Numbered from the stretch's first letter, positions 1 through 12,800 are shown. The stretch: DNA of 64,000 bases from Polytrichum commune (GCA_950295325.1 OX485807.1:43368440-43432439); one strand, 5' to 3'. Notes: generated by a model from the letters alone, not told the origin. Made by a program: numbers and translations.

Positions 1-72
1 AGACGATCGCCTCCTCTTCTTTTTCTTAGATGGTTCCGTTGTCGGAGGTTGTGAATTGCCTATTTCCTTCAT
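1..72 (-). CDS. X1 ParB/methyltransferase-like gene, first 24 codons (cut by window edge)
   Basis: The ATG is at 72-70 on the minus strand. The visible residues begin MKEIGNSQPP and run into a lysine/arginine cluster (KKKKRRR) that looks like a nuclear localisation signal. It is identical to the start of the X2 gene at 18840. The rest lies outside the window, so whether this copy is intact cannot be judged. Confidence 0.75.
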   Translation of the reverse strand, partial: MKEIGNSQPPTTEPSKKKKRRRSS

Positions 73-391
73 GTGTTCAACCCTCCCGCAATTCAGACCT
101 ATTCGCTCTATTTCCTTTCCACAACCTCACCACATCAAACTCACACATTGGAAAGAAAGTGAGCAATCTCATTCTTCTCAGTATATAATTGCAATACCTC
201 CCGATGGGAGGCGCGCTTTACTATCTGACAACCATCTTTGTAATTAGGGGTATCTTTTTTTAAGATGCCTGACAATTTTGTCTCCTTCCTGATATTCATG
301 CGTATTTGTTTATAACTTCATCATCATCACCATTCTCCTTCTCTATGCATCTTTGCATCTTTGTTCCTTCACGTTTGCTTTCTCTGCCTTC
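73..391. promoter_or_regulatory. X1 divergent promoter region
   Basis: This is the spacer between the minus-strand ATG at 72 and the proposed plus-strand transposase ATG at 392. It contains a TATA-like GTATATAATTG near 180-190, placed to serve the plus-strand gene. It is the same as 18841-19159 apart from a few substitutions. Promoter function is inferred from position. Confidence 0.45.
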
Positions 392-3300
392 ATGGCTTCC
401 ACCTCAATTCTTCCTCCCGTCTCTGAGATGGCCGAACTTCGTTCACATGGCATCGGGGTCCCTATTATATTCCCCATTGGTGCACAAGGTATTGTTGTTG
501 TCTCGGAGCTTCATCTTAGCATTAGGTTCTCTTTGAAAGCTAGTACAATATGGGTAGAGCGTGAGATCTACCATCCTGATACTGGATTGCTCGTTCATAC
601 CTTCCATGAGACCTCCAAGGTAACTGACAATGGCAATGTAGTGTGGGAGTTTGGCGCGGGAAAGTATAGGGTTTGTGGCTGGCCACATTCTCAGATGGGA
701 GTGTCAACAGAAATCCTTCCTCCTCTTCGATCATCCACTGTTGCCTTTAGCACACCCCCAGTAATAAGCGTCAAGACCGAGCCTGGTGTAGACAACGTTA
801 TAGACTTGTCTGATTCTTCGAGTGAAGATGTACCAATGCATAAGGCTGCTGTCCATGATTCCCCTCATTTGTTTCCCTTTGCATCCTACGTAACGCCTTC
901 TCCATCTAGCTCTGTCCCTTCAACTACTTCGGTCCCGAACATCTAAACCTCCTCAAACTATTGTTCAATGTCTTCGTCGTCTTGGCTCTATGCCCGGTAG
1001 TAAGAACGTCCTCAAGAAAATAGACTACGATAAAATCAAAATCCAAGAAGTTAATCACCTTCCCCCTCGTTTCGATGGCACCCAGTTATTTGTCCTCCCT
1101 GCAGCAGAAGTCTCTTCATCTCAAACCAGGGCCAAGTCGTTGGACGGCATGGACAAGCAATATGATGGCCATGTTTGGACTAAGACTCAAACCACCAACA
1201 TTACAAACGACGTTGGCCTTGCATTTCGTTCCTCTACCTGTGTTGGCCATCTCCAATGCCAAAACCCGAGTTGTGATTACCTTCAACGCGCCCATCGTAC
1301 CTCTAAGGTCAATGACACAAAATTTGAAGGTTTCACTAAAGATCCTTTCCGTCTCTCTGGCATTGTGCCATCCGGATCTACTCTTGTCTGCAGGATTTGT
1401 AAAGAGCCTCCCAAATGCATTGCACTATGCGAGGCCAAAATCTTCTACGTCCATGGGAAGGAGTCATCCCAAAAAGCCTGCATTCATCTCGGTTCTCATC
1501 AACATCCAGTGAAGGTTGGAGACTGCAGAGACAGTCGGAAGCGTATCAATGCACTTCTTGAGGAGCACGTTGAACGTACGCCTCAAGCCACCCACAGCAA
1601 GATCGTCCTTGAAGCTAGCAAGGACATTGTTGGTGAGTTTCTCCTTTCTGGCGATAATGACACACACCGTCTCTTCTCTTTAAAAGAGCTTGAACCTGTT
1701 TTTGAGAGCTGTAGAGAGTTGAATTCCCCAAACCTTCGCTCTAAGGTTACCTCTTTCAAATATTTGCGGAGGTTTGGTGTTATGGATGGCATCGCGAAGC
1801 TCCGAGGCGTTAGCAATTGGGCCTACGTCCAACGGAACCAATTCCCAGGACAAGGTGACGATACAGACAAGGTGTTCGTCTTCAAGATGTCGGAGGTTGG
1901 TCCTGGAAGTGGAGTGGATTTGGTTCGTCGGATGCAACCGGGTGGGGACCTGGAGAACGCGTGGATGATGTCAGATCACGTGAAGCGGGTCAAAGGGTGG
2001 ACCACCATGGCCGCTCATGTGTACGATGGGACTTATCAACGGGTCATGACCATTTCATGTTGTGATTTCCAATCGGAGGATAAGGATGCCCAAGTTCTCT
2101 TCTGGCAGAACCTCAACCACGTCATGGCCCGACACGGTATCCCACATCCAAACTTTATAGGCTTCATGGCGGACAGTGCCCAAGCCAATTGGAACGCTGT
2201 TTGCATTGTGTATGGTTCAGGGGATCCCAAAGTTCCAATGGAGGGTCGTGAGTGCACTTGTTTTTTCCATTGGAAACAATCGCTCGAAAAACATACGAAA
2301 TCGTATATAAAGCATGAGTTACAAGACCAACATAGACATCTTTGCCTTCAATATCGAAATGCGTCATCTATGGAAGAGGCTGAGACTAGGTACCTAGCTA
2401 TCAAGGCTTGGTGGGCGTCATCGAATTGTACAAGTGAGGACGGTCTCAAGCATCTTCAGCTCTGGCTTGCTTTTTGGCATTTCCGCTACCTTCAATGGGG
2501 TGGTTTCATGGAACTGGTACATCTCCTTTATAATTCATTATTGGTTTTTCTTGGATTCGATTTCCTCTCTCTGTACATTTATATTAATACTTGATTTCTC
2601 CAATCAGGAAAAGGTTTTAACCCAAGACCAATTGGCCGAGATGCCGTCGTGCAATCTTGCGGAGTCCGTCCACAACAAGTGGCTTCAAGCCTCCGGCAAC
2701 AAGGGTGGAGATCTATACGTGGCTACGATTGACGATTACATTCGCGCCTTCTTACAAGTTGTTGCATACTACCAGTTCCTTAAAGGTGGAATTGGCGGAG
2801 ATGGTCCAAGCAAAGAAGAACTAAAGCTCAGGGGTGCTCAACGTCGAGCTCAGCGTACTGGCGACCCCACAGTGTTGCAGAAGGTCTTGCTTGACATGTC
2901 CGGTGGGGAAGAATTTTGCACTCGCGATCCACACCTTGAGGGCGCCGAGGTGTTTGGATCGCAGAAGCGAAGACCAGACACTCCAATTGGTGATGATGGC
3001 GAGACCCACCGCCCCGATACCGTGAACTTCTCTCGCCCTCCCCCCGGTAAGCGTGTCACTCGATCTCAACCAGAAACACTACCCACTATCATTGAGGAGT
3101 CTTCCCCCTCTGTACAAGAGGTTCAAGTGCCTTCACCTGCAGGACTTGGTTTCCAACGTGTCACTGCCGTGCAAGAAACCAAAGTAGATGTCTCTCTTTG
3201 GCATATTGCCCGCATACCCTATACGTCTGGGAAGTCTTGTTGGGCTAATCATGCGGGCACGAAGAAGAAGTGCACCACAAGAATCGTCACTAATAATAAG

Positions 3301-4065
3301 AGCGTCCATGCACCGACCTACACCGGTATGTGGCATCATTACAAACTCCAATCTATGAAGCGCACGGACTTTGTCTTTTGCCCCGACGACATTGAGCGTT
3401 GCGTGAAGGGCCCTCGTCGGAAATGGGTCATGCCGTTCTCTGCTCATGACCAGAAGCCTCCTATTCCCCCAATCTGGCCCGTGAAGATTGGTACCAACCT
3501 CACCCGCTCGGATATCTTCGCCCTTGAGAACGCAGGTTTTCAACTCCCACCAAAGGAGCGCATCACACCGACTCAACTCTTCACCAACTTTGCTCTCCCG
3601 CTGGATATGTCTGGAATCCGTGTTCCAGAAAACCCCGACATGATCCCTCCGACAAGATTGTCCAAGCTTGTTCGGCGATCCAGCAGCGCACCTTCGGCAA
3701 AGCAGAGGCAGATGGTGGCCTCTGCTGAAGCTGTGCATGGTACCGTTCTGAAGTTAACTATGATCCCTCAACCGGGATTTGGTTGCATTATCACACTGCA
3801 GTCCAAATCAGAACCCCAACCACCGATCTACCAAGTGACAGTCAGTTCTCTTCCAGAGTGCAACTGCGCATTTTTCTTGGATATGATTTCCAAGTTCAGC
3901 CGCAAACAAAATTCTTATCTGAATTGTAAGCATTTGTATTACATTTTCATCAAGGTTTCTAATTTGGATGCGGAAGTGAATTTGTTCATTCACGCCCCGA
4001 CATTTAGCTTCAACGAAGTCAAACTCATCCTCGAAGGGGGTCTTTTGACAAAGTCTACTTCTTAG
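392..4065 (+). pseudogene. X1 MULE transposase, frameshifted
   Basis: This is the counterpart of the intact X2 transposase (19160-22832) with the same intron (2517-2607, gtacat..tcag). One extra base at about 936-941 (GTCCCGAACATC here, GTCCCTACGTC in X2) breaks the frame and produces a stop after about 185 codons. The downstream frame stays open from 990 to the intron and on to 4065. It still encodes the Cys/His-rich region, both catalytic Asp motifs (YDGTY, FMADSAQ), the catalytic Glu (NLAESVHN) in exon 2 and the SWIM finger. With only one lesion and about 1% divergence, inactivation is recent. A re-start at the Met at 990 could still make an N-truncated protein containing the whole catalytic domain. 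Confidence 0.85.
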
Positions 4066-4149
4066 GATTTATCTCAGCCTAGCAGTACTTTGGGCTATGA
4101 TATATGTATCCATTTCTGGACCTCTTGTGAAGCAATAATTGATTGATAT

Positions 4150-4155
4150 AATAAA
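4150..4155 (+). terminator. Putative polyadenylation signal of X1 transposase
   Basis: AATAAA lies about 85 bases after the stop codon and is conserved at 22917-22922 in X2. Confidence 0.4.
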
Positions 4156-4226
4156 GGTATAATCTCAATGATTAATTTTATTTGCTTCAAAATTTTGTAT
4201 TACAATGCTTCCTATGTCTATCAACT

Positions 4227-4694
4227 CTATTTTCGTTTTGCATACTTCTTAGATGATTGCGAAGGAGGTGGACCCGGTCGAAGCAAATCTATATAAGAAA
4301 CTGTCTTATCTCTCTTTCGATCCTTTAGCGGAAGATGATGCGGCGTCATTCCTCTCATCCGTTCGCGAAATGAAAGAGACTTCGAAGATTCCCCTTCCAC
4401 CTTCACCTCCTCCTCCGTTTCGTTCGATTTGTCTTCATCCAAATCAGCATCCTTCTCCGGCACATCTTCCTGCCTTTTTTCCTTTTTCTCATATTGTTTT
4501 TGCTCCTCCCGCACCCTCCACCTCCATGCTTGTGTAGACTGCGAAAATGGAGTCAGCTCGTAGTCATCACTACTTTGATTTCCAGCAGCAAACTCAAATT
4601 CCGGCGATGGATTAACCGGAATATGAGGATCTGCTAGACTTCTAATTTTCTTATCCCATCCTAATCCAGCAAACATGTCTTTCTCATCTCCCAT
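4227..4694 (-). CDS. X1 small acidic/charged protein
   Basis: The open frame is shared with X2 (22994-23461). The sequence begins MGDEKDMFAGLGW, then a charged stretch rich in Glu, Lys and Asp (about residues 65-115, likely coiled or disordered) and a basic tail ending KKYAKRK. Differences from X2 are mostly conservative (K/R, D/E), which suggests coding constraint. An upstream in-frame ATG exists at 4736, but a TATA-like TTATAAATTGG sits just before it, so the inner ATG at 4694 is more likely to be in the transcript. It is convergent with the transposase. I recognise no domain; an accessory protein of the transposon is a guess. Confidence 0.55.
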   Translation of the reverse strand: MGDEKDMFAGLGWDKKIRSLADPHIPVNPSPEFEFAAGNQSSDDYELTPFSQSTQAWRWRVREEQKQYEKKEKRQEDVPEKDADLDEDKSNETEEEVKVEGESSKSLSFRERMRGMTPHHLPLKDRKRDKTVSYIDLLRPGPPPSQSSKKYAKRK

Positions 4695-5099
4695 TGTGTG
4701 CAACTGTATATACAATGATGTTGGGTATGAGTCCAATTTATAATATATTCGGCCACAAACGATAATTGCTAAAGTCTAAGCTATAGAATAGACTCACATA
4801 TAAGACAAAGAGAAAAGTGATGAATAAAAACCAAGCAAGTTTATTATTTTGATTCCTTTGTATATTGATTGACTCATTCTTCAATTATACCAATCTCAAA
4901 AAATCCATTTTCATTGATTTTTTCTTGTAGTCATCCTTGGTTTTAATAATTCAACCACCTCACGGTTTCCAAACTTAATGAGACCATTTCAAATTCAGGG
5001 TTTTTATTTTATTTTATGACCTATACATCCCACGGAAATAGGTCCAATTTTTTTACTATTATTGTCAGATTCTGGAATATTCTTGGCTATTTTGAAATA

Positions 5100-5178
5100 T
5101 CCTAATTTTAGTCTGACAAGTTTACTATTTTTATTTCCTCTACGCTCTCCGCTCTCCGCTCACATACAAGTGTCGTCC
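5100..5178 (-). repeat. X1 right terminal inverted repeat
   Basis: The reverse complement carries TATGTGAGCGGAGAGCGGAG-type sequence, matching the left TIR of X2 (6506-6560) and the right TIR of X2. It is 39 bases shorter than the X2 right end because it has fewer copies of the CTCTCCG short repeat. Confidence 0.75.
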
Positions 5179-5271
5179 ACAGGGCATGCTGACATGGCAA
5201 ATGGTCATGTGTCAGTACTGTACATGAGCAATTATGGACACTTTTATTTGCGGATTTAGGGCTCTATATAC

Positions 5272-5280
5272 AATTCCATG
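5272..5280. repeat. Y target-site duplication, left copy
   Basis: AATTCCATG, repeated exactly at 36042-36050. It can be read as 10 bp if the preceding C is included. Confidence 0.88.
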
Positions 5281-5365
5281 GGGGACGTTAAGTACCCCCC
5301 CACGAACTTATAGGGGGCACCTGCAGAAAATGTGCAGGGCTGCCCGGCGACGGGGTGACCGGTCG
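5281..5365. repeat. Y left terminal inverted repeat
   Basis: It begins GGGGACGTTAAGT, then seven C and ACGAACTTATAGGGGGCACC. It pairs with the reverse complement of 35957-36041. The inner part is more diverged but keeps a shared CAGGRCTGCCCG block. Confidence 0.85.
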
Positions 5366-5414
5366 TGCCGGTCATTCACGGATGCGTATGGATGACAGCG
5401 CGTTCAGGAGTTCT

Positions 5415-5535
5415 ACAGCGTATACATGACGTCGGATACAATACGACGTATACATCACAACGTATACAGTACAACGGATACAGGACTGCGTATACAGGGC
5501 ATCCCACACATGACATCGTATACATGACATAGTAT
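5415..5535. repeat. Y subterminal CGTATAC motif cluster
   Basis: At least six CGTATAC or close variants (AGTATAC, CGGATAC) occur within 120 bases, next to the TIR. Clusters of short subterminal motifs are typical transposase-binding sites in DNA transposons; the function here is inferred. Confidence 0.45.
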
Positions 5536-5582
5536 ACATGACACACTGAATTGAACTTGTCTAGGGAGAACATAGGGACATT

Positions 5583-5829
5583 AAATAGCACAACATAGGG
5601 ACATGGATGTGCACAACATAGGAACATAAAATAGCACAACATGGGGACATAAAATAGCACAACATGGGGACATAAAATAGCACAACATAGGAACATTAAA
5701 TAGCACAACATAGGGACATTAAATAGCACAACATAGGAACATTAAATAGTACAACATAGGGACATAAAATAGCACAACATAGGAACATTAAATAGCACAA
5801 CATAGGGACATTAAATAGCACAACATAGG
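5583..5829. repeat. 23-bp minisatellite in Y
   Basis: About ten head-to-tail copies of a 23-bp unit with core CAACATAGGGACATTAAAT, with small changes (GGAACAT, GGGGACAT). It runs directly into the 24-bp minisatellite. Confidence 0.85.
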
Positions 5830-6505
5830 ATTGTGGAACATGGACACTAGTTTATTGTGGAACATGGACACTGGTTTATTGTGGAACATGGACACTGGTT
5901 TATTATGGAACATGCACATTGCTTGATTGTGGAACATGGACACTAGTTTATTGTGGAACATGCACACTGCTTGATTGTGGAACATGGACACTAGTTTATT
6001 GTGGAACATGAACATTGGTAGATTATGGAACATGGATGTTCTTGGTTGTGGAACATGAACACTGGTTAATTGTGGGACATGCTCTCTTATTGGTTGTGGA
6101 ACATATACACTTCTTTATTGTGGAACATCGATGTTCTTGGTTGTGGAACATATACACTTCTTTATTGTGGAACATCGATTTTCTTGGTTGTGGAACATAT
6201 ACACTGCTTTATTGTGGAACATAAACACTGGTTAATTGTGGGACATGCTCTCTTATGGGTTGTGGAATATGGACACTGGTTGATTGTGGAACATGGACAC
6301 TGCTTTATTGTGGAACATAAATGTTCTTAGTTGTGGAACATGGACACTGGTTGATTGTGGAACATGGACACTGCTTTATTGTGGAACATGAATGTTCTTG
6401 GTTGTGGAACATGGACACTGGTTGATTGTGGAACATGGACACTGATTGATTGTGGAACATGGACACTGGTTGATTGTGGAACATGGACACTGGTTGATTG
6501 TGGAA
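5830..6505. repeat. 24-bp minisatellite in Y, left block
   Basis: About 28 copies of a 24-bp unit with core GATTGTGGAACATGGACAC, and variants carrying TTTATT or GATGTTCTTGG segments. Because 24 is a multiple of three, frames stay open on both strands and give eight-residue repeats (MFHNQPVS and others), which I regard as shadows. The array is interrupted exactly at 6505 by X2 and resumes at 23985. Confidence 0.88.
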
Positions 6506-6600
6506 GGGAAATTCAAGTATGTGAGCGTAGAGCGGAGAGCGGAGAGCGGAAAATTTAGATTTTGTTGGGTAATTTTAGGAGAAGCAGTGCCTATTTCCGT
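6506..6600 (+). repeat. X2 left terminal inverted repeat
   Basis: About 35 bases match the right end closely (TATGTGAGCGTAGAGCGGAG plus further GAGCGG units). Similarity continues patchily to a CCTATTTCCGTGG block at about 6583, whose partner is at 23795-23808 on the other strand. The TIR is therefore about 95 bases here and about 190 on the right, where the GAGCGG tract and AT-rich part are longer. Confidence 0.8.
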
Positions 6601-6890
6601 GGAATTAGAGATAGTTTGAATTCTATATTTGGAAAGGTACCCCCATTCCCGTGGACATAATAACCCAGAATTGTTTGAGAAACCAACGGATCCTATAGGC
6701 GTGGAAGATTGCATTTGTTATCAAACATCTTATAGTATATGTTTTCAAATGTATCATATTAAATTAAGGCTGACGTCACCAAATTGAAATCAAAATACCA
6801 TACACAAAATATTTTATTGGTCAACAAAATGTAGCCAACCTCAAGACTTACAAAAATGGGTAGTTAGTTAAAATAACTATATACTCTAGT

Positions 6891-9800
6891 TTAGGGCCAT
6901 CTACACCCTATCTGCCGGGCAAAACAATCCGCCATTGTACTAGCATACGGGGGAAGCTCAAACGGCTTTGGAGGACTTGAAAACATGTCTCGACGAATGA
7001 CTGCGACCTCCGCTGGCTCTCTAAATACCCAAGCAAAAGGATTAGAAACATGATGACACTAGAAAATGAGAATTTGAAATCAAGGCAAACATGGCAAAAT
7101 ATAGAAAGCAAACTTACGCACAAAGGAATCCGAATGCCCTCTTGGTCATCTTTTGAGGAGGATCAAAGATAGATGTAGACGGTGCGGCAACTGAGCGAGA
7201 TATACGCGCAGGCTGGGGATTGCGCATGGGGAGTAGGAGTGAATTGAAAATGACGGGGTCACTCTCAAGGGCCACAATATGCCGCTCAAGGGAGCGACAT
7301 GCTGTAATCGAACCACCTAAAGCAAAGAGAGGTAAAATGTTAGTATGAAAACTAGTCAAGGAAAAATAATGGAAAATTCAAAGTAAGGATGAAGTTGAAA
7401 AACAAGGCGTACCTACACCACACTGCCAGTCCATAATAACATCATTCTTGTCGGTGAAAGTAGCGAGAAGGATGGAAAAAAAAACAGGATGCTTCTCACG
7501 GGCACCTCGCCAAGGTACCCCATCACTGCGCATCGTCTGGCTGTTCTCATCGGTGAAGGTATTCAACCATCCATCTCGTTGGAGGTTGTAACCATATTCT
7601 TGTATGGCCTCCTCCCGCACTCTAAGAACGGAGTTAACACGAACAAGAACTTTGATGTTGAACTTCCGAGTCTGCAACAATGAAAATGAAATTGAATTGA
7701 AATGAAATGGAATTGAAATTGAATTGAAATTGAAATGATAAGCAATACGGAAGGGGAAGAGAGGGAGACTTGCTTACCACTCCAGAGGGAACAACGGGAG
7801 ATTGGAGGTCTAAATCATTCATTCCAAACCAATCTTCCGCGACGTAGAAGTCATAAGTGTGTGCCCAATCGAAAATACTCCTAGAAACACTGGCACTCGC
7901 ACAATGGGCAAGAACAAGGACACCATGATCATAGAGGTTAGATTTCGCAAATGCAAAAAGACACTCATAGTATGATTCATGGAGCTTGTTCCAAGCAGGA
8001 ACATCGGTGGAGATGTTCGGCACCGGCAAATTTTCGGGAATGTCGGCGAAGAGCAAATCGAGGCCCTTGTGAGTTGTAGTCGAGGTGTTCACACGGGAAC
8101 GACCTGCCCCAACCTGCAATTGAAACTTCATGAGAAAACAAGAAGGAAAGAAATAAACAAAGCAAAGAAAAAAAAATTGAGAATTGACGAAGGCAAGTAT
8201 ACAAACCTTGGCAATGAACTCTTGGATGCGGGTATATGCGGGGAGGGGACCTCCGGCAACCTCGGAATCCAGCATTAGTTGAACCATGTCCACATTTTCG
8301 ATGAGGGTAAGCGTGTTAGTGGCATCCGAAGAGGTGGCACTGGTATCCAAGAGAGCGGCCTTCCTCTTGCGAGGCAAAGAGAGGAGAGAAGTGCCACTAT
8401 GAGATGGAGTGGCAAGAGATTGTGGATGAAATGCAGATGGAGTAACAGAAGGGGCAAGAGAGGGAGCAACGGAGGGAGCGATAGATGGACTGTGTGGAAG
8501 GGTGGGTGGCTCAACCGGGGTCTTAGAAGCAGACCGAGTGAGAATTTGGGAAGATGCTTGAGTGGCGGTCTTCTTTGCTCTGCCCTTTCTCCTTGGTGCC
8601 TTAGAAGGAGGAGGGGGAAGCTCAACGATGTCAGGGTCCTCCAAGGTAACAATGTTATTATCCAGAGCACTACCCACAAGGCTAGCAAACAAAACCTTCT
8701 CTTCCCCGGGGACAAATCCTGCAGCACAATCAAAGTACCATCCACCACCCTGCAAGTGCAATTCGGAAAACTTGTTTGTTTGCGCGGTCGTATACACGCA
8801 GAGGCTAGAAAAAATATTCACCCAGTCCGAGAGGTAGTCCGGCAAGGAAGATGAGGCCAATGCATTCTTCACAACCAATTCTCTCATGATATACCTACAT
8901 GACAAAACAAGAATGTAAGAAAACCAACAAAACGAGCAAGAAATGACATTAAGGAGAGGTGCAAAGTGGAGGATAGATGTATTACCGATAGGCTACACGC
9001 TTGATAGCGAGAGCCCCCTCCTCGAACTCCAAGAGATTATCACCTTTGGCAAATGCGATGTCAGGCTTATCGCCGAGATAAGGCTTGAAGGCCTTGTCCC
9101 AAAGGACAATCCGCCAATGATCAACGTACTCACGAGGGCGCAAGATAGTTTCTGATGCGTCCCAATCAATGTCGACGGAGAGGCTCTCCTCTAAGGTCTC
9201 AATTTCAACCGCGACTTCCTTCTCCAACTGTAGAGAGAGAGATGATTAGATATGAGATAAATGAAATAGAGGAAAATGAAAATGAAGAAGGCCGAGGAAT
9301 GGATTTACTTGAGCCCAGAAGGACGCCTTGTGTAGCCAGTCGTCCAAAGCCCTCTCCCTCATAGGCTTGTCGACGGGGAACTTGTTATCTAACCTTTCAC
9401 GAAGGGGGGCGTTCCACCAGTGAAGCCACTTAGCTTTGAACGAAGCTTCGACCGGGCATGTGACAATTTTTTGCAATTTTTCAATTGTCATGTCCGTCGA
9501 AGAGAACTCATTAAAATGACGGTCAATCTGTGCACAAAATAAAAATGATTTGAGTTCAAAAGAGTAATAGAGTTGAAGAGTGATTTGGATGAATTGCGTT
9601 CAAGAGTGATTTGAGTTCAAAAGAGTACCTCATGAAAGAAATCCTCTCCATTGTCAGGGTGTGCAACGGATATGTACTTTTCAAAAGAACGGGCCCGAAT
9701 ACTTTTGATTGTCCTCTCCTGGGCCTTGGTCATAACATTCCAAATCTTAGTGGCCGACCTCTCCGCAACGGGTGTGGTCTCACTGTAATGCCTCACTGCA

Positions 9801-12800
9801 AGGTCTGCTTGAGCCGAAATGTCTCTCTGCAAGAAATAACCTTGTGAGTTCATATAATCGGTATGGAAATTATCTATGTTGGAAGCTCTAAATGATTGAA
9901 TGCATAAAACCATACCTTGTAAAGAAACTTAACGAACACATCCGCGGTCAAGGTGTACCAAGTTGGGCGACTCTCCTTTATCTTCTCGCATGCTTTGTAG
10001 TCAGATGGCGATATAAGATCCTTGAAGGTGGACAACTCTAACCTCCCAAAAGTGCGGATTCGAAGGAGCTTGGCCGGAATGTTTGCCTTGACATAATCAT
10101 GCTCGGTGGACATGAGAAAAAATATGTGAGGAACGTGAGCTGAAAAGAATGGAAAAGAATTGAAACAAAAATGAAAAATGAATGAAAAAAATGAATGAGC
10201 TTACCAATTAATGTCGCTCATGGCATTGAGGAATATACCGGTGTATCCTCTAGGGTCAACAACAATGCAATCCACCGAGATATGCCAACTCTTGTCATCG
10301 GCGTGGTGGTTATTGATGTGTCTCCACCAAGCGGTGAGACGATGATTGCCTTCCCAGACGAAGAACATCTTCCCGGCGAAATGTGCAAGATCCGGATCCT
10401 CCTTGAGCTTGGCGTCAAATTCTGCGGAGGCCTCTTGCCAGAGAGGGCTCCAAGAGGCCATAATACCAGGGGGAATGGGAAGGTCCACGGGAACGTCGTT
10501 GAAAGAAGACACGTAAAGAACCCGATCACCCTCTCGGTATCCCATTACAAATTCACATTCCAAGCGCTGCACCTCAACCTCACTTATAGGACGGACGAGA
10601 GGGAGGGCTCTCAAGCGGCATAAAGGAATGGATAAGCGGGACTTACATGTTGGCTTAATCCGAAGGCGTTGGATAACACCAATGGAGTCCTCCTTTTGTG
10701 ATTTCCGAAGCTCAAGCTCACACACCACGGGATCCGTGTCGGCAACTGCTTGAACGGCATCTTCGCTCATTGCGAGAGCCTAACAAAAACACAAACAATA
10801 AAACCATGCTTAGAAAGCTAGAACTCAAAAAACTTGCTTAACAAATTATTCAACAACTATCCAACTCACCTCTACTTGTAATGGGCCCTGCGAATTGAGA
10901 CTCTCAACCTGCACAGCTTCAACTTCAACCGCGGGGACCGCAAGAACAACATCCTCTCCAGATTGGGGTTGCGATTGCGCAACCTGTGAAGACTCCATAT
11001 CCTAAGAACATGGAGAAAATGAGAATTTCACAAAGAAAAGTCAATAACTTCGTAACTATAAAGAAACAAATCCTCACAAAAACAATACAAGGCCGAGAGC
11101 AAACTACAAATGGAAATGGCCGAATCCTAAGTCAAGTGGTAAACTCTAGCACTAACTTACCTACGAATGAGAGGCCTCGGATCCGAGGCCTCTTTTCCTA
11201 CCTCCTCCTTATGCACTACCCAAAAGAAAAAGGCCGAGAGAAATCTTATGTGAACATAGCAGTTTGACTTTTCAAGCACATACATTGTCTCCAAAATGAG
11301 GCCTCGGATCCGAGGCCTCTTCACAAACCTCCTACTCATGTAGTACCCAAAACAAGAAGGCCGAGAGCAATCTTACACGAACATAACATTTAGATTTTTC
11401 TAGCATAAAATTGACACAAACATGAGGCCTCGGATCCGAGGCCTCTTCCCAAAACACATACTTATTCACTTCCCAAAACAAGAAGGCCGAGAGGATTCGA
11501 AAATGAACATAAGATTTTCATTCTTCAAGCACATACCTTGACACAAAAATGAGGCCTCGGATCCGAGGCCTCTTCACAAAGTACCTACTTATGCACTACC
11601 CAAAACAAGAGGGCCAAGCGCATTCAAAAATGAACATAACATTTTAACTTTTCATGCACATACCTTGACACAAAAATGAGGCCTCGGATCCGAGGCCTCT
11701 TCCGAATGCCCCTCCTTATGAAATACATACTACAGAAAATGGCCGAGAGAATTAAAAAATGAACCTAACATTTTCATTCTTCAAGCACACAACCTGACTC
11801 AAAAATGAGGCCTCGGATCCGAGGCCTCTTCCAAATGCCCCTCCTTGATGATTTTAAAACCTAACCAATTTACTTGTTACATGGCTCACGGGTGTTCACC
11901 CGTGAGGTTCACATTTGATGATGTTCCAGGGGAGGTCACTCCATTGCCAAGTTGCATCACCAAAATGGGTCAAAATTTTCTCAAATTTTTTTGGGACGTA
12001 GATATACATGATATCTATTACGGAGTAAAATATCATGACCAAATTTGATGACCATATTTTTCTAGAAAACATACCATTTCTACCTAGAATGACGCAGAAT
12101 TCAACTAAAACAATTACTAGAAAAAATGAAGATGACAAAAAATTTCAAAAAAATATACAAAAGATATAATCAATAGTTATGAATTTAGAGAAAAAAAATC
12201 ATAATTTTTAAAAATATTTGACATGGAGACATCTCCCCGTGATGATGCTAAATCCTACCCAAGTTACCTGTTACATGGCCCACGGGTGTTCACCCGTGGG
12301 GCACACATTTGATGATGTTAAAACCTAACCAAATTACTTGTTACATGGCCCACGGGTGTTCACCCGTGGGGCACAAGGCAGAGAGCAAGGAACCAAAAAA
12401 GCAGGAAAGTTGACATTCTATTAGTTTGAGAAATCAAGAACCTCACCTCTCTCAAAACCCTACCTTTCACATACTCAAACTTACACAAATAGGAGGCTTC
12501 GGATCCGAGGCCTCTTCCCCTAGCTGGTTCTTATGCACTACAGAAAACAAGACAAGACCGAGAGCAATTGATGTGCACATAACATTTTGATTTTTCAAGC
12601 ACAAACCTACCCACAAATAAGAGGCCTCGGATCCGAGGCCTCTTCCTATGGCTCCCACTTATGCACTACACAATAGAAGAAATGGCCGAGAGCAAGGAAT
12701 CAAGAAAGCAAGAAAGTTGACATTCCATTAGTTTGAGAAATCAAGAACCTCGCCTCTCTCAAAACCCTACCTCTCACATACTCAAACTTACACAAATATG

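Larger units (their letters stand above)
1..5178 (+). mobile_element. Element X1: right part of a giant Mutator-like element
   Basis: Bases 1-5150 match 18769-23960 almost base for base (roughly 1% difference by eye), in the same order: start of the minus-strand methyltransferase-like gene, divergent promoter, transposase, small minus gene, AT-rich tail. The right end at 5178 matches the right TIR of X2 (CGCTCACATACAAGTG then TCGTCC), after which the copies diverge completely. The left part of X1 lies before the window. The 10 bases after the end (5179-5188, ACAGGGCATG) should be its target duplication, which can only be tested with upstream sequence. Confidence 0.85.

Noticed and set aside
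3133-3738. 201-codon minus frame (also 21900-22505 in X2)
   Set aside because: Lies antisense inside the well-supported transposase second exon; no motif.
5376-6714. Many frames on both strands made of MFHNQPVS or CGTWTLVD repeats
   Set aside because: The 24-bp period keeps all frames open; these are minisatellite shadows.
7979-8854. Plus frames of 99, 191 and 91 codons
   Set aside because: Antisense to exons 9-10 of the ParB/methyltransferase-like gene, whose splice phases and motifs are convincing.
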